The notes under the pieces: model-generated
Seen by the model: only the letters and a program-made list of their open reading frames with translations
Told to the model about the DNA's origin: nothing
Database searches by the model: none
Shown: piece by piece, positions 1-6,071 of the stretch
Layout of the letters: each line of letters begins with the position of its first letter
Numbering within the stretch: position 1 is the stretch's first letter
Translations under genes and position numbers: made by a program
Assembly (NCBI GenBank): GCA_900542305.1
Contig: UQMU01000045.1
Coordinates: forward strand, 1-12,386
From: an uncultured Collinsella sp.
GTDB taxonomy: Bacteria; Actinomycetota; Coriobacteriia; Coriobacteriales; Coriobacteriaceae
Direction: 5' to 3'
DNA length: 12,386 nucleotides

Positions 1-401
1 CGGATTTGAGGACGGCCGAAGAGGCGTCAGCAGGTCAGTGGGTCATCGTCCCGGCATTCAGCATCAGGGTAGCGCTGCGACGCGGAAATCGCGCGCCGTT
101 GCCGCGCCCCGCAGTGCCCGCTTCCCCCGAGAACAATTATCAGTGCAGGTAAAAGGCCTGTCGATTTTCAAAAAAGGCAGGTATGGTCGGCTCTCTCGAG
201 TTAAACGTAGTAAATAGGCCCTTTTCTTGGCGCGTGGTCAGCTCAATGCTAATCTCCGTGCCGGAACTGGCCCAGTTGTTTGTAAGTTGCGGTGATATAG
301 GGACTGTTTGGCGCTTTGGAGCCTCAAAACAGTCCCTATATCACCGCAACTTGGAAGGGGCGGGCGGTGTCGGATGAGTGGCGCTGGCTGGTTGGGGCGG
401 T
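1..401. other. Left-edge region without a convincing gene
   Basis: No ORF here is convincing. One plus-strand frame is open from the window edge (position 3) to a TAA at 150-152. Its 49 codons could be the tail of a gene that starts outside the window, but I recognise no family in it. A 64-codon ORF at 183-377 runs straight through both arms of the hairpin at 284-352 and is probably not a gene. The only clear structure is that hairpin, listed separately. The region lies downstream of the minus-strand regulator that ends at 402. Confidence 0.4.
284..352. repeat. Family A hairpin repeat, copy 1 (perfect 26-bp arms)
   Basis: Arms 284-309 and 327-352 are perfect reverse complements. They begin AAGTTGCGGTGATATAGG on the left and end TATCACCGCAACTT on the right. 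The loop is the 17 bases at 310-326. The same arm core, GTTGCGGTG followed by an ATAG-type segment, recurs at 1508-1574 and 8104-8170 with different loops. The element begins about 50 bases after the stop codon of the minus-strand regulator. It has no U-tract, so it is better described as a REP-like intergenic repeat than as a classical terminator, although it could still slow transcription or protect a 3' end. Confidence 0.9.
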
Positions 402-1322
402 TTAGGCCTGTTTGCGGCACTTCCATTGTTTGCGACACCAGCGCATGAGCGCCTTTACGATGGGAATCGTGATGAGGATGATCCATGCAGGATGGGGCTG
501 TCCCAAACAGAGCCACATGTAGAGGAACCAAGCGATGGCGGCTGCTGGATAGACGCATTCAGTGAGCTTTGACAAATGGCGTCGATCGATAAAGTCACCA
601 ATCGCGTAGTAGACGGGAACCAAAAAGACGAGGAAAAGCCCCATGCCCCATGTGCCGTAGACAATGCCGAGCACCAGATAGGCGAGAGTGACAAGTGCGG
701 GGAAGGGGAATTTGTTCCATGCACGTCCGACCTTGGTGTGGAAATGCTTGCCATGATGGTCGAGCTTGTCGTGTGCTTCCTTCCAGCTGGAAAACGTCTC
801 GCCGTCGATGGTGACGGTGCCGTCGTCATTGGTACGCACGCTATGTCCATCGTCCTCAAGCGTATCGATATGCACGCCGCCCGGCCCCACATGCACCTCT
901 TCGCCCTTGCGCTCGTTGGTCACATGGATGCCGCTCCAACCAACATGGACTTCCTCGCCTTTATTGGGATCAATGACGTGGATACCGCGCGCGAGGGAAA
1001 TATCGACAAGTGGTTTGTCACCGCAATCGACGTGCTCGGCAGAATCCTCAGCCTCGTCAGCCACATCCGCCGTCTCGGTGTCGGCGCTACCGTCCTCCGG
1101 GCCGTCGGCATCGTTGGCCGCCTCCCCATATAGCAGCTTGTCCAACGACACGCCATACAGCGCGGCGAGCGCAATGAGGTTATCGGTATCGGGTGAGGAC
1201 TCGCTGCGCTCCCATTTACTAACAGCCTGGCGGCTTACGCCCAGCTGGGCAGCAAGCGCCTCCTGAGAAAGCCCGGCAGCTTTACGGCGATCGACGAGGC
1301 GCTGTGCCATCGCAAGATCCAT
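402..1322 (-). CDS. XRE-family regulator with membrane-spanning C-terminus
   Basis: A 306-residue predicted transcriptional regulator. Residues 4-60 form a Cro/C1-type helix-turn-helix (AGLSQEALAAQLGVSRQAVS, then KWERSESSPD). Residues 68-100 are an acidic, low-complexity linker. Residues 113-154 hold short repeats: GIHVIDPNKGEEVHVGWS, then GIHVTNERKGEEVHVGPG, then GVHIDT. A His-rich stretch lies near 184-195. Hydrophobic segments at about 207-226, 227-243, 257-273 and 279-293 suggest two to four membrane helices, and the tail is basic. The start at 1322 is chosen because AAAGGAA lies 5 bases upstream and the helix-turn-helix begins at once; an in-frame start at 1394 adds 24 residues without family likeness. 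XRE proteins with membrane tails are known in Gram-positive bacteria, but the sensed signal is unknown. The repeats may form short beta strands (inference). Confidence 0.85.
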   Translation of the reverse strand: MDLAMAQRLVDRRKAAGLSQEALAAQLGVSRQAVSKWERSESSPDTDNLIALAALYGVSLDKLLYGEAANDADGPEDGSADTETADVADEAEDSAEHVDCGDKPLVDISLARGIHVIDPNKGEEVHVGWSGIHVTNERKGEEVHVGPGGVHIDTLEDDGHSVRTNDDGTVTIDGETFSSWKEAHDKLDHHGKHFHTKVGRAWNKFPFPALVTLAYLVLGIVYGTWGMGLFLVFLVPVYYAIGDFIDRRHLSKLTECVYPAAAIAWFLYMWLCLGQPHPAWIILITIPIVKALMRWCRKQWKCRKQA

Positions 1323-1327
1323 GGTGG

Positions 1328-1334
1328 TTCCTTT
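1328..1334 (-). promoter_or_regulatory. Ribosome binding site that fixes the XRE start
   Basis: AAAGGAA on the minus strand lies 5 bases before the ATG at 1322. The upstream in-frame ATG at 1394 lacks a comparable site. Confidence 0.7.
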
Positions 1335-1379
1335 CGTTTGATGGTCGAATCGAATGAGCCGAGTATGCCGAGAACAACC

Positions 1380-1442
1380 GGTAGCGACCACCATTTCTAG
1401 TTAGAATCTGCTCAAACCCTACCGCAACTACTGGTAGCAACC
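1380..1442. promoter_or_regulatory. Two operator-like half-palindromes upstream of the XRE gene
   Basis: GGTAGCGACC at 1380-1389 and GGTAGCAACC at 1433-1442 match at 9 of 10 positions. Each is an imperfect palindrome of the form GGTNGCNACC. They are 53 bases apart, about five DNA turns, so they would lie on the same helix face. The position, 58-120 bases before the start of a DNA-binding protein, suits autoregulation. No convincing -35/-10 pair could be placed with them. This is a pattern call only. Confidence 0.25.
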
Positions 1443-1507
1443 CCTAACGACCAGCCATTTTAGGACAAATGTCAATGCAAGTAGCAGCCAAGAGCTCCCA
1501 CTCAGTA

Positions 1508-1574
1508 AATTGCGGTGGAGTAGTTCCTAAATTCAGCCATTTGCGGACTAAGCAGGAACTATTTCACCGCAACT
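1508..1574. repeat. Family A hairpin repeat, copy 2 (decayed)
   Basis: Left arm 1508-1528 (AATTGCGGTGGAGTAGTTCC and one more base) pairs with right arm 1554-1574 (AGGAACTATTTCACCGCAAC and one more base) at 18 of 21 positions. The right arm keeps the family core ACCGCAACT, and the inner arm TAGTTCC matches copy 3. All three mismatches are transitions, as expected from decay of an originally perfect palindrome. The loop is 25 bases (1529-1553) and is not conserved with the other copies. Confidence 0.75.
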
Positions 1575-1636
1575 GAATTTCAGGTCAGGCACCCGCAGCA
1601 AGAAGGCGAATAGCCTCGGCCTCCCCAGTTACCGCA

Positions 1637-1757
1637 GGAGGCCCCAGGGCTTACCTCCCAAATCTTTCCGCAGGACGGAAGGACCCCGCCGCGCGAAGCG
1701 CACGGCGGGGTCCTGACATGTCCGAGGACGATTTGGGAGGTAAGCCCTGGGGGCTCC
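1637..1757. repeat. Nested palindrome of 121 bp, branched stem
   Basis: The outer arms 1642-1664 and 1730-1752 are perfect 23-bp reverse complements (core CCAGGGCTTACCTCCCAAAT / ATTTGGGAGGTAAGCCCTGG). Past one mismatch the stem continues for 4 bp, at 1637-1640 with 1754-1757. Inside are a 5-bp hairpin, TTCCG(CAGGA)CGGAA, at 1666-1680, and a perfect 11-bp GC-rich hairpin, GGACCCCGCCG...CGGCGGGGTCC, at 1681-1713. As RNA or extruded DNA this would be a long stem ending in a multi-branch junction. It starts 24 bases after the pfk stop codon and might end that transcript, but no U-tract follows. I found no target-site duplication and no second copy in the window. Confidence 0.85.
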
Positions 1758-1780
1758 GATGGGGGCGGTTCCAGCCGAGG

Positions 1781-2860
1781 CTATTCGTCGCCGAAGCTGA
1801 TGCCCAGCGCCTTGGCCTCGCGCACCAGATCACTCTGGGGGTCGACAAACTTGAGCTTGCCGGCGACATCCTCGAGCGGCATGTGGCACATTTTGCCGTC
1901 GCGCAGGGCAATCATGTAGCCAAACTCGCCGCGCAGGCAGCCGAGCGCTGCCTCGACGCCGCACTGAGTCGCAAAGATGCGGTCCTGGGCGTCGGGCTGA
2001 CCGCCGCGCTGCGTGTGGCCGGGGATGGCGACGCGGGTCTCGCGACCGGTCTTGGTCTCGATCTCCTTGGCGATGTCGTACACGATTGACGGGCTCGTGC
2101 GCTCGGCGAGCTTCTTCTTGTACTCCTTCTTGGACAGCGCCGCGTCCTCCTTGGAGATAGCACCCTCGGCGACGGCTACGATGGTAAAGCGGCTGCCGGT
2201 CTCCATGCGATGCTCGATGGTCTTGATGACGTTATCCATGTCGTAGGGGATCTCGGGAATCAAGATGACATCTGCGCCGCCCGCGACGCCGGCATACAGC
2301 GGAATCCAGCCAACCTTGTGACCCATGATCTCGATAACGAACACGCGGCCGTGACTTGAGGCGGTGGTGTGAATGTCGTCGATGCACTTGGTAGCGACGT
2401 CGATGGCGCTCGTAAAGCCAAACGTCAACTCGGTGCCCCAGGTGTCGTTATCGATGGTCTTGGGCAGGGCGATAACGTTGAGGCCCTCTTCGCGCAGGCG
2501 GTTGGCGGTCTTGGTGGAGCCGTTGCCGCCCAGCATAAACAGGCAGTCGAGCTGCAGCTTATGATAGGTGTGGACCATCGCCGGCACCTTCTCGACGCCG
2601 TCGGCCTCGGGAGTGTCCAGGCGCTTGAACGGCGTACGGCTCGTGCCCAGGATGGTGCCGCCGCGGGTGAGGATGCCGCTAAAATCGGCGGGAGTCATGA
2701 CACGGAATCTGCTGTAGATAAGGCCCTGGTAGCCGTCCTCAAAACCATAGATCTCGATAGGCTCTTCGCTGTTGGTCATAAGCGTTTTGACAATGCCGCG
2801 CATGGTGGCGTTGAGTGCCTGGCAGTCGCCGCCACTGGTAAGAAGACCGATCCTAAGCAT
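1781..2860 (-). CDS. pfkA: 6-phosphofructokinase (PfkA-like, PKTIDND type)
   Basis: A 359-residue glycolytic phosphofructokinase making fructose 1,6-bisphosphate from fructose 6-phosphate in the cytosol. Visible family landmarks are the N-terminal LTSGGDCQALN (residues 7-17), GGNGSTKTA (111-119), PKTIDND (133-139) with the catalytic Asp, MGHKVGW (179-185), IPEIPYD (201-207) and PGHTQRGG (280-287) for sugar-phosphate binding. E. coli PfkA has GGDGS and PGTIDND. Lys in the second motif is typical of pyrophosphate-using or mixed-substrate enzymes, while Gly after the first motif is typical of ATP users. Asn replaces the usual Asp. The phosphoryl donor therefore cannot be read with confidence. 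The start is supported by GGAAGGA 6 bases upstream. The length is normal for the longer mixed-substrate group. The gene appears monocistronic. Confidence 0.95.
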   Translation of the reverse strand: MLRIGLLTSGGDCQALNATMRGIVKTLMTNSEEPIEIYGFEDGYQGLIYSRFRVMTPADFSGILTRGGTILGTSRTPFKRLDTPEADGVEKVPAMVHTYHKLQLDCLFMLGGNGSTKTANRLREEGLNVIALPKTIDNDTWGTELTFGFTSAIDVATKCIDDIHTTASSHGRVFVIEIMGHKVGWIPLYAGVAGGADVILIPEIPYDMDNVIKTIEHRMETGSRFTIVAVAEGAISKEDAALSKKEYKKKLAERTSPSIVYDIAKEIETKTGRETRVAIPGHTQRGGQPDAQDRIFATQCGVEAALGCLRGEFGYMIALRDGKMCHMPLEDVAGKLKFVDPQSDLVREAKALGISFGDE

Positions 2861-2898
2861 GATGAATCCTTCCGGGCAAGTTATAACATGCGCATAAG

Positions 2899-2930
2899 TT
2901 TACCCCCGCACACTGTTGATACGGGGTAAA
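2899..2930. promoter_or_regulatory. Dyad TTTACCCC...GGGGTAAA upstream of pfk
   Basis: TTTACCCC (2899-2906) and GGGGTAAA (2923-2930) form 8-bp inverted arms separated by 16 bases. The dyad lies 39-70 bases before the pfk start and also downstream of the Ntn hydrolase gene. It could be an operator for pfk or the folded 3' end of the upstream gene. There is no U-tract on either side. TATAAC on the minus strand at 2880-2885 resembles a -10 box, but no good -35 box sits at the right distance. Confidence 0.35.
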
Positions 2931-2999
2931 ACGTGTTAGCTCAAGCGTATGGAAATGTAAACAACGTCAGGCGAGCGTAAGGCCGACGGGCCTGGCTCC

Positions 3000-4085
3000 T
3001 TACAGTGCGAAGGCGTCGACGTCGCCCCAGTGGCGGCGCAGCGTAATAGCGGCGGCGGGTTCGGTATTGTCAAAGACGACCGACCATTGCGTATTGCTGG
3101 TGATGTCTTCCGGATTGGGCTCTTGCGCTGCAGCGCGCAAGGCTTCCCAGACAATCGTTTCGTCCTGGGCACCGACATGGGCGTCAAGGACATCGGCGAT
3201 TGCGACGGCGCGCTCTTTGCCATGGCCCAGCTCGCCATTCTTTTGGTTGGGCAGCACTTCGTCGCCATAGCAGGCGTAGAAATTCGTAACCTGGCGTACG
3301 GGAGTCGCTTTGAAAGCGCGGTCCGGATCGCGCGGATCCCACTCTACTACGTGCGCGTCACCGGCGGCGTCGTTGATAAAGAAGTGGTAATCGCGTCCTG
3401 CCATGGCGTGCATGTCGTAGGCGGAAAGCAGGTCGACAGCTTCTTGCGTGGTGGCGGCACGGTCGAGCACCAGGCGGATGGCGAGCGAGGTATTGATGAC
3501 GGGGCGCTGCGTGTCCTGGTCACAGGGCTTGGAGTCCAGAGTGAGTACGGCAATGGACACGCCGCATTCGTTAACACCGTCGAGCTGGGCAAACGGGCCC
3601 ATCAACGCCGCGGCGCGTCCGGCGACGGAGTCAAGCGGAGTGTTATCGCCCAGGTTGTTAAGGGCGGCAAGCCCGATGGAAGCATAGCCGCCGCGTGGGT
3701 GATTGCGCACCAGCAGCGCCGAGGTGTCGTCCTTAAAGTCGTAATTGCGACCGGTGCGCACGCGGCCTTCGGCATCTACGGCGACAAAAGCGCTGCAGGC
3801 AAACTGGGGCGCCTGGACATGTGCCGGCACACCGGGCAGCACCTGCGCCACCACGGCATCGATGTAGGCCTGGTCGTCGCGCACGCCAGCGGCGATGATG
3901 CGATCGAGATCGTAGTCGTAGGCGATGTCGATTGCGTACAGGTCATAGCTATCCGCGTAGCCGGTCAAGCGTTTGAGCGACGCGGCGGACTTGATTTGCT
4001 TGCGGTAAACGATACCGGTGGCAGCGGCAAGGCCGACGGCGACTCCCGCGACACCGCAGGCGATGGCAATGTTACGTGGCTTCAT
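3000..4085 (-). CDS. Membrane-anchored Ntn amidohydrolase (choloylglycine hydrolase / peptidase C45-like)
   Basis: A 361-residue N-terminal-nucleophile hydrolase that should cleave linear amide C-N bonds. Residues 6-26 form one hydrophobic segment followed by YRKQIK, so the protein is anchored or exported with most of it outside. The likely nucleophile is Cys97 in FACSAF. It is followed by GRNYDF (Arg113, Asp116), GVNECGVSIAVL (Asn172) and VTNFY (Asn268), in the order seen in bile-salt hydrolase and penicillin V acylase relatives. In cytosolic bile-salt hydrolases the Cys is residue 2. Here a long leader precedes it, as in autoprocessed C45 and acid-ceramidase-like enzymes. The substrate (N-acyl amino acid, peptide, bile salt or beta-lactam) is not evident. 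GAGGAG lies 5 bases before the ATG. The gene is divergent from the M18 aminopeptidase with a 161-bp gap that holds no clear promoter. Confidence 0.8.
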   Translation of the reverse strand: MKPRNIAIACGVAGVAVGLAAATGIVYRKQIKSAASLKRLTGYADSYDLYAIDIAYDYDLDRIIAAGVRDDQAYIDAVVAQVLPGVPAHVQAPQFACSAFVAVDAEGRVRTGRNYDFKDDTSALLVRNHPRGGYASIGLAALNNLGDNTPLDSVAGRAAALMGPFAQLDGVNECGVSIAVLTLDSKPCDQDTQRPVINTSLAIRLVLDRAATTQEAVDLLSAYDMHAMAGRDYHFFINDAAGDAHVVEWDPRDPDRAFKATPVRQVTNFYACYGDEVLPNQKNGELGHGKERAVAIADVLDAHVGAQDETIVWEALRAAAQEPNPEDITSNTQWSVVFDNTEPAAAITLRRHWGDVDAFAL

Positions 4086-4234
4086 GACGGCTCCTCTCGT
4101 CCTGTTAGCGTAATTGTCGCAAAAGGAGCGCGGGCATGATGGCTCAACTTGGTGAGCGGCGCGGGATTAAACATGGAATGAAGAGTGCGGCGCTGGCGTG
4201 GCGGGGTATGCTGGAGGGGACCATCAACCCAGCG

Positions 4235-4243
4235 AAAGGGGAG
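4235..4243 (+). promoter_or_regulatory. Ribosome binding site that fixes the M18 start
   Basis: AAAGGGGAG lies just before the ATG at 4247. It argues for that start rather than the upstream in-frame ATG at 4136, which has no good site and would add 37 residues unlike the family. Confidence 0.7.
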
Positions 4244-4246
4244 AGC

Positions 4247-5632
4247 ATGACGGATCAGGAAACGCCCGAGCGCGCGCATGTGACGGCCGACGATATCGAG
4301 GCCGCCAACGACCTCATCGACTTTATCGAGGCATGTCCCAGCATGTTCCATACGGCGGCGACCATTATGGCCGAGCTCGACGAGGCGGGCTTTACCTACC
4401 TGCCCGAGAACGCGGCGTGGGACATCGAGCCGGGCGGGCGTTATTACACGCAGCGCAATACCTCGAGCGTTATTGCCTTTAAGGTGGGCGAGGACCTGAC
4501 CGCGACGTGGGGCGAGGACGGCGTTGCCGGTGACTATCATTTTCAGCTCACGGCGTCGCACAGCGATTCGCCGACGTTTAAGGTCAAGGCCGTGCCCGAG
4601 CTCGACGGCGCAGGCGAGACGCTGCGCCTGAACACCGAGGCCTACGGCGGCATGATCGACTACACCTGGTTCGACCGCCCGCTGGCGCTCGCGGGCCGCG
4701 TGTTGGTACGCGAAGGCGACCGTATTGAGAGCCGCCTGCTTGCCACCGAGCGCGAAGTCGCGATTATCCCGAGCCTTGCCATCCATATGAACCGCGGCGT
4801 TAACGAGGGCTTTGCGCCCAACCGAGCTGTTGACCTGTGCCCGCTCATCAGCGCCGGCGAGCTTAAGCAGGGTGACTTCGATGCCCTGATCGCCGACGAG
4901 CTGGACGTTGAGCCCGAGCAGATTCTGGGCCGCGATCTGTTCCTGGTCAATCGTCAGGATGCGCGCATTTGGGGCTGGGCCGATGAGTTTATCTCGACGC
5001 CCAAGCTCGACGACCTGGCCTGTGTCTATACCTCGCTACAGGCATTTTTGGGCGCCGAAAACGCGCACGACGTCTCGGTCTTCTGCTGCTTCGATAACGA
5101 GGAGGTTGGCTCCGAGACCAAGCAGGGTGCCATGTCGACCTTCTTGGCCGACGCGCTGCGCCGCATCAACGGATCGCTGGGTTTTGACGACGAGTCGTAC
5201 CATCGCGCACTTGCTGCCTCGATGCTTGTAAGCTGCGACAACGCACATGCCGTGCACCCCAACCACGCCGAGAAGTGCGATGCCCGCAATCAGGTGGTGC
5301 TCAACGGCGGTATCGTCATCAAGGAAGCCGCCAACCAGCACTACTGCACCGATGCCTTTAGCCGCGCGGTGTTCCAGGCCATCTGCGATGACGCCGACGT
5401 GCCCACGCAGGCCTTCGCCAACAAGAGCGATATGGCCGGCGGCTCCACGCTCGGCAATCTGTCCAATATGCAGGCGAGCATGCATGCTGTGGACGTGGGC
5501 CTGCCGCAGCTTGCCATGCACTCGAGCTACGAGACCGGCGGCGTACGCGACGTGATGTACGCCATCCGCGCTCTCACCGCGTTCTACGAGCGCAACCTAA
5601 CCATCAACGGCGCCGAAAGCGTGGAGCTCTAA
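4247..5632 (+). CDS. M18-family aminopeptidase (aspartyl aminopeptidase-like)
   Basis: A 461-residue metallo-aminopeptidase of family M18, which removes N-terminal (often acidic) residues in the cytosol with a two-metal centre. Visible landmarks are ASHSDSP (His105, Asp107), NTEAYGG and TWFDRPLALAGRV, IPSLAIHMNRGVNEGF, KLDDLACVYTS (bridging Asp255), DNEEVGSETKQGA (Glu285, Glu286), CDNAHAVHPNH (Asp331), KSDMAGGSTLGNL and MHSSYETGG (His425). These correspond to the metal ligands and substrate loop of the family. Several motifs are worded differently from the common HTDSP / DHEEVGS / MHSIRE forms, so specificity may differ. Bacterial homologues are called ApeA or ApeB and I cannot choose between them. 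The stop codon touches the start of the next small gene, which suggests co-transcription. Confidence 0.93.
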   Translation: MTDQETPERAHVTADDIEAANDLIDFIEACPSMFHTAATIMAELDEAGFTYLPENAAWDIEPGGRYYTQRNTSSVIAFKVGEDLTATWGEDGVAGDYHFQLTASHSDSPTFKVKAVPELDGAGETLRLNTEAYGGMIDYTWFDRPLALAGRVLVREGDRIESRLLATEREVAIIPSLAIHMNRGVNEGFAPNRAVDLCPLISAGELKQGDFDALIADELDVEPEQILGRDLFLVNRQDARIWGWADEFISTPKLDDLACVYTSLQAFLGAENAHDVSVFCCFDNEEVGSETKQGAMSTFLADALRRINGSLGFDDESYHRALAASMLVSCDNAHAVHPNHAEKCDARNQVVLNGGIVIKEAANQHYCTDAFSRAVFQAICDDADVPTQAFANKSDMAGGSTLGNLSNMQASMHAVDVGLPQLAMHSSYETGGVRDVMYAIRALTAFYERNLTINGAESVEL

Positions 5633-5815
5633 ATGCAAGCCGAAGACGAGAAGACCGAGGGCAGGTCTCAACTAATCGATCAGGGGTCGAAGCTGTTCGC
5701 CACCGCTTGCCATGAATCGGGAATCGACGTGTCCAACGCGTGGCCAGCGAGCGATGAAGAACTCAAGCGTAGCGCCTATTCGGACCATTATGGTAAGGAG
5801 ATGGACTGGCTCTAA
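5633..5815 (+). CDS. Small unknown protein joined to the M18 gene
   Basis: A 60-residue ORF whose ATG follows the TAA of the aminopeptidase with no gap, giving TAAATG. GGAG lies 6 bases before the start, inside the end of the upstream gene. That arrangement suits translational coupling. The protein is acidic and soluble-looking, with no signal peptide, membrane segment or metal motif. It runs MQAEDEKTEGRSQL, then an ATACHESGIDVSNAW centre, and ends HYGKEMDWL. I recognise no family. It could be a chance ORF after the operon, but the in-phase coupling and a proper ribosome site favour a real gene. Confidence 0.5.
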   Translation: MQAEDEKTEGRSQLIDQGSKLFATACHESGIDVSNAWPASDEELKRSAYSDHYGKEMDWL

Positions 5816-5845
5816 TAGGCGAAACGTCGAAAACGCCAGATGAAT

Positions 5846-5878
5846 GCCTGATATCACTTTGACAAAAGTATCGCAGGC
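5846..5878. terminator. Imperfect hairpin after the M18 operon
   Basis: GCCTG (5846-5850) pairs with CAGGC (5874-5878), and ACTTT (5856-5860) pairs with AAAGT (5865-5869) around a GACA loop. An internal loop separates the two stems. It lies 30 bases after the small gene's stop. No U-run follows on the plus strand, so its role as terminator is uncertain. Confidence 0.35.
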
Positions 5879-5891
5879 AAAACCAACGTAA

Positions 5892-5922
5892 TGGTGCAAA
5901 CTAACCTGACCCCATTGCACCA
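5892..5922 (-). repeat. Family B hairpin repeat, copy 1 (GGGGTCAGGTTA loop)
   Basis: TGGTGCAA (5892-5899) and TTGCACCA (5915-5922) form a perfect 8-bp stem. Read on the minus strand, the 15-base loop is TGGGGTCAGGTTAGT. The loop resembles AGGGACAGGTTTA in the hairpin at 7058-7090, although the arms differ. The constant loop with variable arms is what links the two. From memory, similar loops occur near REP-associated (RAYT/Y1) transposases in other bacteria; none is present here. Confidence 0.65.
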
Positions 5923-5932
5923 AAAAGGGAGA

Positions 5933-6031
5933 ATGCCGCAGGTCGGACAAAAGTCAGCGAGAGCCCGCCAGAGCGAGCAAGGTGACGTGAAAGAGGAGGG
6001 CATTGACCTTCTGGTCATGCCCGACGATTGA
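5933..6031 (+). CDS. Possible 32-residue ORF inside the convergent gap
   Basis: ATG at 5933 opens a 32-codon frame ending at TGA 6029-6031. It reads MPQVGQKSARARQS, then EQGDVKEEGIDLLVMPDD. AAGGGAG is upstream but only about one base from the ATG, which is too close for a good ribosome site. The frame overlaps the left arm and inner hairpin of the structured element at 5957-6060. The amino-acid content looks protein-like, but an open frame of this length is common by chance in GC-rich DNA. Confidence 0.15.
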   Translation: MPQVGQKSARARQSEQGDVKEEGIDLLVMPDD

Positions 6032-6060
6032 AAGGCAGATTGCCGCTCTGGCGGGCTCGC
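5957..6060. repeat. Long nested stem-loop in the convergent gap
   Basis: GAGCCCGCCAGAGCG (5961-5975) pairs perfectly with CGCTCTGGCGGGCTC (6044-6058). After one bulged A the stem continues with GCAA/TTGC (5977-5980 with 6040-6043), giving about 19 bp. Inside, GGGCA-TGACC (5998-6008, one bulged T) pairs with GGTCATGCCC (6013-6022) around a TTCT loop. It lies between the convergent M18 operon and dehydrogenase gene. The architecture, a long closing stem around a smaller hairpin, resembles the element at 1637-1757, but the sequence does not. Confidence 0.75.
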
Positions 6061-6071
6061 AGCGTCGAGGG

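Noticed and set aside
183..377. 64-codon plus-strand ORF
   Set aside because: Its frame crosses both arms and the loop of the hairpin at 284-352 and has only a weak ribosome site.
1428..1500. TTGACA-type -35 box for the XRE gene (minus strand)
   Set aside because: A TTGACA exists, but no acceptable -10 hexamer lies 16-18 bases downstream of it.
1637..1757. Retron RNA, integron attC site or CRISPR-like unit
   Set aside because: There is no reverse transcriptase, integrase or Cas gene nearby, no regular repeat-spacer pattern, and the arms lack attC-type bulges.
3030..4139. 369-codon plus-strand ORF
   Set aside because: It is the antisense shadow of the Ntn hydrolase, whose motifs are clear on the minus strand. 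It shows no family features of its own.
4136..4246. 37-residue N-terminal extension of the M18 peptidase
   Set aside because: AAAGGGGAG just before the ATG at 4247 marks the start, and the extension does not look like the family.
4082..4786. 234-codon minus-strand ORF
   Set aside because: Overlaps the M18 gene in antisense and overlaps the start of the Ntn gene; no recognisable features.
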